DNA of 37,479 bases from a virus (IMGVR_UViG_3300021375_000078:1-37479); one strand, 5' to 3'. Positions 7,677 to 15,100 are shown, numbered from the stretch's first letter. The notes: generated by a model from the letters alone, not told the origin. Numbers and translations: made by a program.

Positions 7677-7703
7677 TATAGGGTGCTGTAATGGCACCCT
7701 ATA
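7677..7703. terminator. Bidirectional intrinsic terminator between convergent operons
   Basis: A perfect 10-bp stem (TATAGGGTGC / GCACCCTATA) with a 7-base loop lies 4 bases after the adhesin stop and 35 bases from the end of the converging leftward gene at 7738. Minus-strand reading places TTTTTA after the stem; plus-strand reading places ATTTA. The GC block stands out in this AT-rich genome. Confidence 0.85.
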
Positions 7704-7737
7704 ATTTACCATAGATACTATAAATTTCTGAGATATC

Positions 7738-8079
7738 TTAACTTGTAAAGAAGTGGATTGTCCAAGCTATTAGCCCGTTTAGCTGTAATAGTACTAGGTT
7801 CCACTGTCTTCTTGTTGTAACTTGTATAAGTACACAAGAGAATCCCATCATGTATAATATAGGGTTAAGGGTCCACTGACCTGCTATAAGAAAACCTACA
7901 CCCATATAACCTAATCTAGTAGCCATTCTTTCAATAGGTGTTAGTTTTCTATCACGAACCATCATTTTAAGAATATTACGCCACCATCTGTATTCACACT
8001 TACGACATGTCTTTTTTTCATCAGTTTTAAACATCCACTCAGAACGTTTCTGTTTACAAACGTTACATTTTCTTTTCAT
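7738..8079 (-). CDS. Membrane protein with N-terminal zinc ribbon (113 aa)
   Basis: Two CxxC pairs (C-N-V-C at residues 5-8 and C-R-K-C at about 25-28) form a probable zinc ribbon, followed by an Arg/Lys-rich linker and two hydrophobic stretches at about 58-72 and 92-110. It is probably a small inner-membrane protein with a cytoplasmic zinc finger. The function is unknown. It is the last gene of the leftward region before the terminator, and its ATG overlaps the stop of a possible 23-residue leader frame. Confidence 0.65.
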   Translation of the reverse strand: MKRKCNVCKQKRSEWMFKTDEKKTCRKCEYRWWRNILKMMVRDRKLTPIERMATRLGYMGVGFLIAGQWTLNPILYMMGFSCVLIQVTTRRQWNLVLLQLNGLIAWTIHFFTS

Positions 8080-8147
8080 ATATCTAAATCTAAATTATTA
8101 TCTATTAGTAATTCATATGTAATATTGGTTAACGAATGAGTTATCAT
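8076..8147 (-). CDS. Possible leader micro-ORF (23 aa)
   Basis: A 24-codon frame ends in an ATGA overlap with the start of the zinc-ribbon membrane protein. It is acidic at the C-terminus and has no known relatives that I recognise. Only the exact stop/start coupling supports translation; it could also be chance in AT-rich DNA. Confidence 0.3.
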   Translation of the reverse strand: MITHSLTNITYELLIDNNLDLDI

Positions 8148-8165
8148 ACCTTGCGGGTGTAAAAC

Positions 8166-8239
8166 GTACCAAGTAAAACACCTTATTTTATTGGGTTTTT
8201 ATTAAAAAAGTACCAAGCTAAAACAATTTTAGTACCAAG
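8166..8239. repeat. Three direct repeats GTACCAAG phased at 22 bp (iteron-like)
   Basis: GTACCAAG occurs at 8166-8173, 8210-8217 and 8232-8239, so the spacings are 44 and 22 bp, close to whole helical turns. Two copies are followed by (C)TAAAACA, and a small palindrome (CTAAAA / TTTTAG) sits between the last two. The 171-base gap 8080-8250 otherwise holds only the micro-ORF. Protein binding by a regulator or replication initiator is plausible. Confidence 0.5.
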
Positions 8240-8250
8240 CATTGGTGTTT

Positions 8251-8556
8251 TCATATCTTAAATAATTCGTAGTTACTATTCTCTGTCTTAAACTTAATAT
8301 AATCTTCACGTTGTTCTATAATCTCTGTTATAGTAGTAGTCTGCCAAGTAAAGAAATTATTAAAGGGAGACATAATTAATGAACGACCAATAGCTGGTTC
8401 TTCAAATTTATCTTTAAATGTATCATCTTCATTCCATTCCAACCATAATACTCTAGCTGATTCTTTTACTAGCTTATCTCTTTCTCGAATTAACCTATAT
8501 TTAGGTTCTTCTGTATCTAAATTTAATAGTAATTTAGGTTGTACTCCTGGTATCAT
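8251..8556 (-). CDS. Hypothetical protein (101 aa)
   Basis: I do not recognise this protein. It is charged, with an R-E-R-D-K-L-V-K-E helix, L-W-L-E-W-N-E-D-D, and a C-terminal half suggesting a small beta domain (F-F-T-W-Q-T-T-T-I-T-E-I). The start at 8556 gives a 16-base gap to the upstream gene; the longer in-frame start at 8631 would overlap that gene by 59 bases and is less likely. Confidence 0.55.
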   Translation of the reverse strand: MIPGVQPKLLLNLDTEEPKYRLIRERDKLVKESARVLWLEWNEDDTFKDKFEEPAIGRSLIMSPFNNFFTWQTTTITEIIEQREDYIKFKTENSNYELFKI

Positions 8557-8572
8557 ATATCTAAATTTTACA

Positions 8573-9073
8573 TTAATCCCACCAATTTTGAATGTTGTGT
8601 TCAATATACGACCAAAGTAATTTATGAGCACGTTTTTGTTTATCTTTACCCAATAAGAACATTTGATGTCTTACTTCATCAATTACTTTCTGATGAGTTT
8701 CATCTACTGCGAAATCATTCCATATTTTCATTTCATAAAATGGATCACCTTTTTCATCTTTGTCTTCTAACTCAACAAAATCATAGTGAGTTTTACCATA
8801 AAGTTTCTCAATGATATCTATATACTCCGTACCATACTCTTCATCATATACTTTCTCTATCAATTCAACAGCAGTCCATATTTTAGCAGCATTTGTTTTA
8901 GCTTCTAATGTATGAGCTTTATCTGATTCTAGGTATTCAGCTGTTCGCTTTAGCTGATATTTAAAAAGTTCTATAGATGAATAATAATCAAAATCATATC
9001 CTTTCCATATAATAGGTATAAAGTCTATTACACGTTTTATTTTATAAAAAAATCTTTTAACTCTCCATTTCAT
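8573..9073 (-). CDS. Hypothetical protein (166 aa)
   Basis: A soluble, mostly helical protein, rich in Tyr, Lys and Glu, with a basic N-terminus (M-K-W-R-V-K-R-F-F-Y-K-I-K-R) and a C-terminal R-A-H-K-L-L-W-S-Y-I-E-H-N-I-Q-N-W-W. This pattern is common in phage proteins near nucleotide-metabolism genes, but the function is unknown. It overlaps the end of the 48-residue gene upstream by 17 bases. Confidence 0.65.
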   Translation of the reverse strand: MKWRVKRFFYKIKRVIDFIPIIWKGYDFDYYSSIELFKYQLKRTAEYLESDKAHTLEAKTNAAKIWTAVELIEKVYDEEYGTEYIDIIEKLYGKTHYDFVELEDKDEKGDPFYEMKIWNDFAVDETHQKVIDEVRHQMFLLGKDKQKRAHKLLWSYIEHNIQNWWD

Positions 9074-9203
9074 AATCTTTAAATATTAATTCAACATACC
9101 ATATACCAAATTCAAATATCAATGCTTTATACCGATCATGATAGTATGCATATGTAATACCGAATGATGTTTGTTCAATGTATTGTCCCTTTCTTATTTT
9201 CAT
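9057..9203 (-). CDS. Small overlapping protein (48 aa)
   Basis: This frame fills the whole gap between its neighbours: it starts 29 bases inside the end of the diphosphohydrolase-like gene and ends 17 bases inside the next gene. It has a Tyr-rich centre (Y-A-Y-Y-H-D-R-Y) and a hydrophobic F-G-I-W-Y-V-E-L-I-F segment. Composition and tight fit support a real gene. Function unknown. Confidence 0.55.
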   Translation of the reverse strand: MKIRKGQYIEQTSFGITYAYYHDRYKALIFEFGIWYVELIFKDYEMES

Positions 9204-9477
9204 TTTCCAATTCTTTTTCTAAGCATGCGAGTGCACGCCATGCTACTTTTGCTGTGTGACGAATTCCATCATCATCTATAGTGCCTGCATCTATAAGATG
9301 TCTAGCAAGTGCATCATAATCATCTTTTGATTTATTACGATCCCAATGTAAAGGTTTATCAGGGTGGTGTTGTTTATTACCTTGTAGCGAAACTCTTGCT
9401 ATTTCCATAAGTGCTTTAGGAAAATATTTTATAACACCAGTAAATACTGGTCTTTCTTTTCTGTCTTTTGCGTTCAT
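9175..9477 (-). CDS. dATP/dGTP diphosphohydrolase-like protein (DUF5664-type, 100 aa)
   Basis: The order F-P-K-A-L-M-E-I-A-R-V-S-L, then a Q-x-x-P-D-K-P-x-H-W segment, D-A-L-A-R-H-L-I-D-A-G and H-T-A-K-V-A-W-R-A-L-A-C-L-E-K-E fits the all-alpha dATP/dGTP diphosphohydrolase N-terminal family of phages. Such proteins hydrolyse dNTPs to dNMPs or regulate nucleotide pools. I start at the internal ATG 9477, preceded by an A/T-rich leader, rather than at 9516. The MazG-like gene at 12244 supports a nucleotide-pool role. Confidence 0.6.
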   Translation of the reverse strand: MNAKDRKERPVFTGVIKYFPKALMEIARVSLQGNKQHHPDKPLHWDRNKSKDDYDALARHLIDAGTIDDDGIRHTAKVAWRALACLEKELENENKKGTIH

Positions 9478-9550
9478 ATTTAATTTTTTAATAGGAGAAG
9501 GGGAATAAGAATGCAAAAACTTATCCCCCTGTTGGTTTATATCTCCCGGA

Positions 9551-9628
9551 CTAAAAGTTGTCCATATTATTATTGTGTGTCATATAAAAACAAAATATTA
9601 TTCCAAAAATAACTAGACACCAAATCAT
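9551..9628 (-). CDS. Possible 25-aa membrane micro-protein
   Basis: A frame starting 2 bases after the DUF932 stop encodes one hydrophobic helix (W-C-L-V-I-F-G-I-I-F-C-F-Y-M) with a polar Asn-rich tail. Its position is right for an operon member. Length makes the call uncertain. Confidence 0.35.
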   Translation of the reverse strand: MIWCLVIFGIIFCFYMTHNNNMDNF

Positions 9629-9630
9629 AT

Positions 9631-10530
9631 TTATTTACCCATATATATATCCTGAACTAACATTTTTTCTGTAATATCCTCATCTATTTCTATAGCTAAG
9701 TCTGTATCAGTTTTATTAATATTTAGTTCAGTATTATCAGAATTTAATTCATATGAATGAAATAAATTATTAACATTATTTATTTTGTTATTAAAACACT
9801 CAGCCGTGACAAAATCATGAAAATTTTGTTGATCAATTAACCAATCCCGCGGGTGTGCTTTTTTTAATGCATGCGTAACATGGTTATAAAATGCCCAAGC
9901 GCTATCATTAGCAACACTATAATCATATGATGGTTTATCCATCTCTTTTTTAATGCAAGATACTTGTTGACTATCTAACATGTCTTCATCAATAAATAAA
10001 CGTCCCACTAGTTCAGATTGTGTTTTAGTACACATGCTTATAGTTTTTAAGGCATCTTTATCTTTTATTATGCGTGCATAGTATTTTTCTGCATTCTTAA
10101 TTTGACTTGAAATTTGATTTCTGATATCCATGTTTGCTGAACCAGTATGTTTTCTTGAATAGTTCATCATATCACCGGCAATCATTCCGTTTGAACATAC
10201 TTTAACATATGCACCAATTGCACATTGAAACCTTGTGCTTTTGTCATAAGAGTTTGTCCAGGAAAACATCATTCCAAGTTCCTCTTCTTCAATTATGGTT
10301 TTATCAACTGGATTAATGGGTTTTAAATAATAAATACCCTGTGCAACATTAGCTCTCATATTAGACCTATATGTTTCATTTGTTATGGAGAATCCGCTTG
10401 CTTGAAGTAGATTCAATGTGTTGTCTATCACTTCTTTATGTGAAACAACTGTGTAAGATTTACCATGATTAGGTAAAGCAGCAGTCTCTAGATATGATCT
10501 AGTTACTTCTGTTGGTTTTGTATATCCCAT
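9631..10530 (-). CDS. DUF932-type phage/plasmid protein (299 aa)
   Basis: The sequence follows the DUF932 pattern: an N-terminal region ending in G-M-M-F-S-W-T-N-S-Y, a C-S-N-G-M-I motif at about residues 112-117, a helical middle, and a C-terminal W-A-F-Y-N-H-V-T-H-A-L-K-K-A-H-P-R-D-W with Q-x-x-F-H-D-F. Members are common on phages and plasmids; the function is unknown though nucleic-acid roles are suspected. The C-terminus beyond about 250 is Asn/Asp-rich and probably flexible. Confidence 0.7.
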   Translation of the reverse strand: MGYTKPTEVTRSYLETAALPNHGKSYTVVSHKEVIDNTLNLLQASGFSITNETYRSNMRANVAQGIYYLKPINPVDKTIIEEEELGMMFSWTNSYDKSTRFQCAIGAYVKVCSNGMIAGDMMNYSRKHTGSANMDIRNQISSQIKNAEKYYARIIKDKDALKTISMCTKTQSELVGRLFIDEDMLDSQQVSCIKKEMDKPSYDYSVANDSAWAFYNHVTHALKKAHPRDWLIDQQNFHDFVTAECFNNKINNVNNLFHSYELNSDNTELNINKTDTDLAIEIDEDITEKMLVQDIYMGK

Positions 10531-10582
10531 ATTATAAACTTTTAATGTGTAAATATAATTAATTTAACTGAGTCAACAAAAA

Positions 10583-10927
10583 TTATTTAACTAATTCTTT
10601 TAATTCTCTTAGTGCTTTACGAACACACCATGGACAATTTTTTTGCTTATACATCCACATAAGATATCCTAAAGGTATATCCATAGGATTTTTACCCTTA
10701 TGTTTCCCAAAAGGCATTGTATTACTACGTGGTGTTTTTAGTATTCTTGTTGGGCCACCTTGCGACCAAGACTCTGAGAATTTGTATGTTTTATTATTTT
10801 TACATGTTACATTTTCATTTGATTTTATACTTCTATTTACTAAATTAATAGGTATTTTGAAATATTCAGATGCCAACTTCTTTGATTCAAATTGTTGTCT
10901 GGTATTCCATTCAATAATTGTTATCAT
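10583..10927 (-). CDS. DUF3820-containing protein (114 aa)
   Basis: The C-terminal half carries the diagnostic M-P-F-G-K-H-K-G-K-N-P-M-D-I-P-L-G-Y-L motif (about residues 71-89) of the DUF3820 family, followed by M-W-M-Y-K-Q and C-P-W-C, possibly a metal or disulfide pair. The N-terminal 60 residues resemble a small HTH-like segment (A-S-E-Y-F-K-I-P-I-N-L-V-N-R-S-I-K-S). DUF3820 proteins occur in phages and bacteria without a firm function. The N-terminal reading is tentative. Confidence 0.65.
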   Translation of the reverse strand: MITIIEWNTRQQFESKKLASEYFKIPINLVNRSIKSNENVTCKNNKTYKFSESWSQGGPTRILKTPRSNTMPFGKHKGKNPMDIPLGYLMWMYKQKNCPWCVRKALRELKELVK

Positions 10928-10944
10928 ATTATATATTATTAGTA

Positions 10945-11778
10945 TTAAAATATATACCTTATTGTGTCCAAAGGAAAGTATTTACTATATATTTCTTTGA
11001 ATTCATCAAGTAATCTTCCTTTATGTTCTAAAGGATATCTCATAACTCCTGATTGATTCTTAACTTCATAAGAACGTCTCATAAGTTCTCTAGCTTCTGG
11101 TGAAGCTTTAGCCATTTGATTTTTATGATTAGTTAATGCAATTACCTCACATTTATTAATACCGGCATTATCCTTCACCATAGAGAAAAGATTATTATAC
11201 TCTTCTTTCCATCCGGGATAAAATACTAGAGGACTGTAATTACAATGTACTTCCCATCCCAAGCCTTTAAGACGATTAATATCTTTTATGCGGCTAGCTA
11301 TTTTTTGCATCTTAGGTTCTAATATATTAGAATACTTCTGAGGCATAAGGCTTACACGTACCCGTGGTGGTTTATTAAAGTGATTTACATCTAGTTTTAA
11401 TAACCCAGGATACTTAGTGGCCATTGTACTATTTAACTGCGCGTGATCATCATAACGTTTAAGATATTTAATCAAGGGTTCTGGCATATGTTTCTGCATT
11501 AATACAAGATCTGAATTACAAGCAACATCTACCATAGTATATATAGGGTCCTGTTGATCAGGTTCCTTATAGTAACCTTTTTCCCAATCAACAACAGACT
11601 GAAATATCTCATCAACATTTGTGTTGACATAAACTCTATTACCATTGTATCTAGACATATAACAATAAGTATCTACACAACCCCCAAAACATCCATAGAT
11701 TATATTGGGAGCTATGCAGTTAGCACTGTTATTATTGTCTTTAGTAACAAGAGTTTTAGTCTTCTGTGTTTTTATCAT
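10945..11778 (-). CDS. Spore photoproduct lyase-like radical SAM protein (277 aa)
   Basis: The protein has three N-terminal cysteines in a G-C-F-G-G-C-V-D-T-Y-C-Y cluster (about residues 30-41) and a C-terminal W-E-V-H-C-N-Y-S-P-L-V-F-Y-P-G-W-K-E-E-Y motif at about 185-204 that is characteristic of SPL-family proteins. SPL repairs UV-induced thymine dimers with a 4Fe-4S cluster and SAM. The cluster spacing is Cx3Cx4C, not the Cx3Cx2C of canonical SPL, so the exact chemistry is uncertain. It overlaps the end of the preceding small gene by 23 bases. Confidence 0.65.
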   Translation of the reverse strand: MIKTQKTKTLVTKDNNNSANCIAPNIIYGCFGGCVDTYCYMSRYNGNRVYVNTNVDEIFQSVVDWEKGYYKEPDQQDPIYTMVDVACNSDLVLMQKHMPEPLIKYLKRYDDHAQLNSTMATKYPGLLKLDVNHFNKPPRVRVSLMPQKYSNILEPKMQKIASRIKDINRLKGLGWEVHCNYSPLVFYPGWKEEYNNLFSMVKDNAGINKCEVIALTNHKNQMAKASPEARELMRRSYEVKNQSGVMRYPLEHKGRLLDEFKEIYSKYFPLDTIRYIF

Positions 11779-11971
11779 CTATTACTTCTACTTCAGCCCA
11801 TGCTACTAAATGTACTACTTCACCATTGTCTCTGGTGCAATAGCTATACATTCCGTCTATGGATCTAAAATTAAGCTCTTCTCCTTCAGTAATCTGAGGA
11901 GCACCTGGCGGTACCTTATCCTCAGTTACTACTTTAATTCTACTATTTCTAGGTACTTTATATAATTCCAT
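11756..11971 (-). CDS. Small hypothetical protein (71 aa)
   Basis: The protein has V-P-R-N-S-R-I-K-V-V, P-P-G-A-P-x-I, I-D-G-M-Y-S-Y-C and V-H-L-V-A-W-A-E-V-E-V segments suggesting a small all-beta domain. It looks conserved but I cannot name it. The ATG at 11971 overlaps the end of the SET gene by 14 bases; a longer start at 11998 is possible. It shares the operon with SET, MazG and SPL-like genes. Confidence 0.6.
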   Translation of the reverse strand: MELYKVPRNSRIKVVTEDKVPPGAPQITEGEELNFRSIDGMYSYCTRDNGEVVHLVAWAEVEVIDDKNTED

Positions 11972-12254
11972 ATAATTGATATTTAGTAAAGAGCTCATCT
12001 CCTTTTTTAATAAATTTTATTGTAGTTAAACGCATTAAATCACCTGTAGATATTAATTTAGCATTGGGCTCATTACTGTGATTAATAAATCCGCCCAATG
12101 GAGTTCTTATATAGTCATTTTCAAACTTATCATTGTACACATGAGTTATTCCAAGTTCAACACCTTTAACAATATCTTGTGTTGCAAATAAACCCAAACC
12201 GTGTACTGAAGAATCTTTTATAGTAAGACCTTCAGGTAATGGTCTATAACTCAT
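11958..12254 (-). CDS. Minimal SET-domain protein, putative protein-lysine methyltransferase (98 aa)
   Basis: All core SET motifs are visible in order: H-G-L-G-L-F-A-T at about residues 18-25 (SAM contact), G-G-F-I-N-H-S-N-E-P-N-A at about 54-65 (the NHSxxPN motif), and K-K-G-D-E-L-F-T-K-Y at about 82-91 (the catalytic-site tyrosine region). SET proteins transfer methyl groups from SAM to lysines. It is shorter than the viral chlorovirus SET of about 119 residues. The target, host or phage protein, is unknown. It overlaps MazG upstream by 11 bases. Confidence 0.8.
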   Translation of the reverse strand: MSYRPLPEGLTIKDSSVHGLGLFATQDIVKGVELGITHVYNDKFENDYIRTPLGGFINHSNEPNAKLISTGDLMRLTTIKFIKKGDELFTKYQLYGII

Positions 12255-12606
12255 TTTTAATATATGCAGATTCAGTACCAGATATAATATCTATATCTTT
12301 CACTTCAATATCTTTTACAAATTGTCCGTTAACCATCTTGCCTGTACGTTTGCTAATTACATTATAAGCTGATTCAAGGCATTCTTCTAATTTAAGTCCT
12401 TGCATTTTAGCTTGAATAATCAGTGTGACCATAATATCACCCATAGCATCAATAATCTCTGCACGGTCATTACTATTAATAGCCGTGCAAAGTTCTGTTG
12501 TTTCTTCTAAAGTTTTAAGAGCTTGGGCCATTGGTGTGGCTTTATCCAAGATTCCTTTTTCTTGTGCCCAGCTTTCAACTGCGCATTCTAATTCAAAATA
12601 ATCCAT
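12244..12606 (-). CDS. MazG-like nucleotide pyrophosphohydrolase (120 aa)
   Basis: The all-alpha NTP-PPase motif is present: L-E-E-T-T-E-L-C-T-A-I at about residues 32-42 supplies the EExxE, and E-I-I-D-A-M-G-D-I-M-V-T-L at about 49-61 the ExxD. These acidic residues bind Mg and the triphosphate. The enzyme hydrolyses (d)NTPs, or alarmone nucleotides in some phages, and would tune the nucleotide pool with RNR. It starts four bases after the DNA polymerase stop in the same operon. Confidence 0.8.
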   Translation of the reverse strand: MDYFELECAVESWAQEKGILDKATPMAQALKTLEETTELCTAINSNDRAEIIDAMGDIMVTLIIQAKMQGLKLEECLESAYNVISKRTGKMVNGQFVKDIEVKDIDIISGTESAYIKNEL

Positions 12607-12610
12607 ATTT

Positions 12611-14602
12611 TTAAAATAATTTTAATTGATTTGACGATACTGTTAATATGCTATTTATTTCTTTTTCAATTGCTTCTAAATAATAAACTTTATTGATGCC
12701 ATAGTTTTCCCATTTTGGCTCTACTTTCATATCATTATATACAGTTTGTAACCATTTCCCGGCTTCTAGCTGTATTTCCCTGCCATCATTTTTATTAAGT
12801 TTAATAATTTTTACACCAGATTTAGAAATATAATATCTATTTATCTTTTGCAGATCTTTTTCATTATAAACTCCGTCTTTTATTGATTTTGCTACTTGTT
12901 TCCAATCACCTTTAGATTTACCACCTATACAATAATCAAGAATATTTTTATTTGTTTCTAAATAATCTTCAGGTAATACATCTTTAACGAAGTATGAATA
13001 GATAGCTTTTGGGATAACTAACTTTGATTTGTTTTTATGTAATTGTAGATTATGAAAATCAAAGCGTCCCTTTAATTTTACAGGAGCATAACTAAACTTA
13101 TCATTATTTACTTTGAATAAATAGTGTGGCTCAGATTGTTTTATTTCTCTCCATTTAGTAATATCTACTTCTTTAAAATTATTTACGCCTATATAATTAT
13201 TTACATCAGCTAAAACAAGTTTCTGATACTCATCATGTTCTAATTGTAAATTAGTTATTTCTTCCCATTGTTTACATATACCTAAATAGTCATCATAATA
13301 CTCTCTTGGTATCATAGTTTCTATACCATCTGTATTCTGAAGCAATGCTACAGCACCTGGTATTCTTTCCATAACCTGCTCATAAAGCATCATTAGAGAA
13401 AGTTGACCATTAATGGTTATCCTCATACATAATTCAGGATCATAAAAGAAACTATTTACATCATTGCTAAGACCAAAAGTTGAATTAAGTATAATCTTAT
13501 ATACATAATTCATTGGATTGCTCTTAGGAATCTTCTTACGCTCCTCAAAGAACCACTCATACTGATTACAAAACTCTTCTTTTGGAAAGTGTCCAGGTGA
13601 CCATTTATTTTTAATGGCTAAATTTGGATAAAATGATGTTACATCTGAAGACATAATTATCATATCATCATTTGATTCATACACTGCTTTTTTTGCAGCA
13701 CCATGTGCACCACCTAATCCAAAATCTGTTTTAACACCTTTATAGTTTACACTATATTTGAAACCACCTTTAAGTTTTGTTGCATCAATTTCTAGTGTCT
13801 TAAATCTATTATGTAAAGATTTAAACTCATCAGAGATAAAAGATACATATGGTAAAATTATATCTGACACTTTAATTGAATCTCTATGTGTTCTCATTTT
13901 CTTTAAATCTCTTTTAGGAATATTTAAATTTTGAGATAAATAATAGCCAAATATTTCTTTACTGATTCTTGGTTCGGAAGCACTAAACATGTTTATACCA
14001 TATGTTTCTGTAAGTTCTTTTCTTAATCCTATTTGTGATTTTGATCTGTTATATATTTCTTTTGTTGACCTAACATCATTAATACAATACTCAAGAATAG
14101 TATCAATTTGCTCTTGTGTAGTAATTTCAGTCTCATGGTGTATTGGCATATCAATAATGTTTTCCCAATCCATACTGTATTGTATCCATTTTAAGCTGGA
14201 GCGTTTGGCAGGATTGTCCCAATGATGTAATTTAAAAACATCTATTTGACCAATCTTCATTTTCCATTGTGGATAGTCACTGAATTCTTTATTATTAGAT
14301 TTTTTAATACAACTCTGGGCATATTTATAAATAATGTTAGCAATATCACAACCACTTAAATTTGACCAATCTTGATGATTATCTAGTATAAAGTGAGTAA
14401 CTTGACCATCAAATGCTAATCCGTTATAAGATATATGCCATTCTTTATTTAATATGTTATCCTGTAAAAAACTAACAAAAGTATTTATATCATTACGTAG
14501 ATCATGCACAACAAAAACTTTAGTCTCAGTAGTCTTATAATTTTCAAATACACCAGTAAAACAATTTTTTAATGTTTCATAATCCATTACCCAATGTTTC
14601 AT
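12611..14602 (-). CDS. Family B DNA polymerase with 3'-5' exonuclease domain (663 aa)
   Basis: The exonuclease domain is intact: Exo I D7-Y-E9, Exo II Y-N60-G-L-A-F-D65, Exo III Y172-C-I-N-D176. The polymerase domain shows motif A D320-V-T-S-F-Y-P, motif B K369-I-I-L-N-S-T-F-G377, and motif C L-Q-N423-T-D425-G. In most family B enzymes motif C is DTD; here the first Asp is Asn, a variant I associate from memory with some Bacteroidota phage polymerases. The presence of a primase and helicase argues against protein-primed replication. Its ATG overlaps the HTH gene stop as ATGA. Confidence 0.9.
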   Translation of the reverse strand: MKHWVMDYETLKNCFTGVFENYKTTETKVFVVHDLRNDINTFVSFLQDNILNKEWHISYNGLAFDGQVTHFILDNHQDWSNLSGCDIANIIYKYAQSCIKKSNNKEFSDYPQWKMKIGQIDVFKLHHWDNPAKRSSLKWIQYSMDWENIIDMPIHHETEITTQEQIDTILEYCINDVRSTKEIYNRSKSQIGLRKELTETYGINMFSASEPRISKEIFGYYLSQNLNIPKRDLKKMRTHRDSIKVSDIILPYVSFISDEFKSLHNRFKTLEIDATKLKGGFKYSVNYKGVKTDFGLGGAHGAAKKAVYESNDDMIIMSSDVTSFYPNLAIKNKWSPGHFPKEEFCNQYEWFFEERKKIPKSNPMNYVYKIILNSTFGLSNDVNSFFYDPELCMRITINGQLSLMMLYEQVMERIPGAVALLQNTDGIETMIPREYYDDYLGICKQWEEITNLQLEHDEYQKLVLADVNNYIGVNNFKEVDITKWREIKQSEPHYLFKVNNDKFSYAPVKLKGRFDFHNLQLHKNKSKLVIPKAIYSYFVKDVLPEDYLETNKNILDYCIGGKSKGDWKQVAKSIKDGVYNEKDLQKINRYYISKSGVKIIKLNKNDGREIQLEAGKWLQTVYNDMKVEPKWENYGINKVYYLEAIEKEINSILTVSSNQLKLF

Positions 14603-14772
14603 ATCTTTTCTTTTTTATTATATTTTACATTATGAAGACCAAAATCAATTCTATAATTATATAAAGTTTTAGATGTAACACCTAAAGCTTCAGCAGCATT
14701 TTCAAGATTTTTATGTTTTTTCAATGCTTTTATTATCATTCTTTTCTTCATTTGATCTAATGTTTCTATCAT
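14599..14772 (-). CDS. Fis-type helix-turn-helix protein (57 aa)
   Basis: The segment I-I-K-A-L-K-K-H-K-N-L, A-A-E-A-L-G-V-T and K-T-L-Y-N-Y-R-I is a clear HTH_8/Fis-like fold as found at the C-terminus of NtrC-type activators and in free phage DNA-binding proteins. It may regulate the operon or bind DNA at replication sites. The start at 14772 is preferred; an upstream ATG at 14808 would increase the overlap with the preceding gene from 62 to 98 bases. Confidence 0.7.
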   Translation of the reverse strand: MIETLDQMKKRMIIKALKKHKNLENAAEALGVTSKTLYNYRIDFGLHNVKYNKKEKI

Positions 14773-15043
14773 TTTCGTAATTTTTAATTGCAGTAAGTTT
14801 TGCTTCAACTAATAGATCCATAATGCAGTCATAGATGCTTTCCACAGCTTTTAATTGATCTGTGTCCAAAGAGGTATTAATCTCTTTATCATATCTATTA
14901 ACAGCATCAATTACTTGTTTAGCTCTATATTTAATTTTGTGTTTATGTAGAAATTGCAATCCATGTGCAGTTTCAGCCATGCATTTATTTAATGCAAACA
15001 ATATATTTATTTCAAGAGATTCCTCAGCGGTCAATTCAGCCAT
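14711..15043 (-). CDS. Hypothetical helical protein (110 aa)
   Basis: An all-helical protein with L-T-A-E-E-S-L-E-I, a Met/Ala/Gly centre, and a Lys/Asn-rich tail that is encoded where the HTH gene overlaps it. It is not recognised. I choose ATG 15043, preceded by an A/T leader; ATG 15064 lies in the same frame. It is the first gene after the terminator at 15063-15090, so a new transcript may begin here. Confidence 0.55.
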   Translation of the reverse strand: MAELTAEESLEINILFALNKCMAETAHGLQFLHKHKIKYRAKQVIDAVNRYDKEINTSLDTDQLKAVESIYDCIMDLLVEAKLTAIKNYENDRNIRSNEEKNDNKSIEKT

Positions 15044-15062
15044 ATTATTATTTATTAGCGCC

Positions 15063-15090
15063 AAAAAAAGCCCAAATCAATGAGCTTTTT
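15063..15090 (-). terminator. Intrinsic terminator after the 15146-15565 gene
   Basis: On the minus strand AAAAAGCTC pairs with GGGCTTTTT (one G-U pair) around a 10-base loop, with T residues continuing after the stem. It lies 56 bases beyond the stop of the upstream gene and partly overlaps the start region of the next one. The alternating A/T arms make it work mainly for leftward transcription. Confidence 0.7.
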
Positions 15091-15100
15091 CTTAACTAGA

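Noticed and set aside
9175-12606. Evidence for a 2-aminoadenine (Z) genome from the dATP/dGTP diphosphohydrolase-like and MazG-like genes
   Set aside because: No PurZ-like adenylosuccinate synthetase is visible and the polymerase is family B, not the family A enzyme linked to Z-genomes. The set fits ordinary dNTP pool control.
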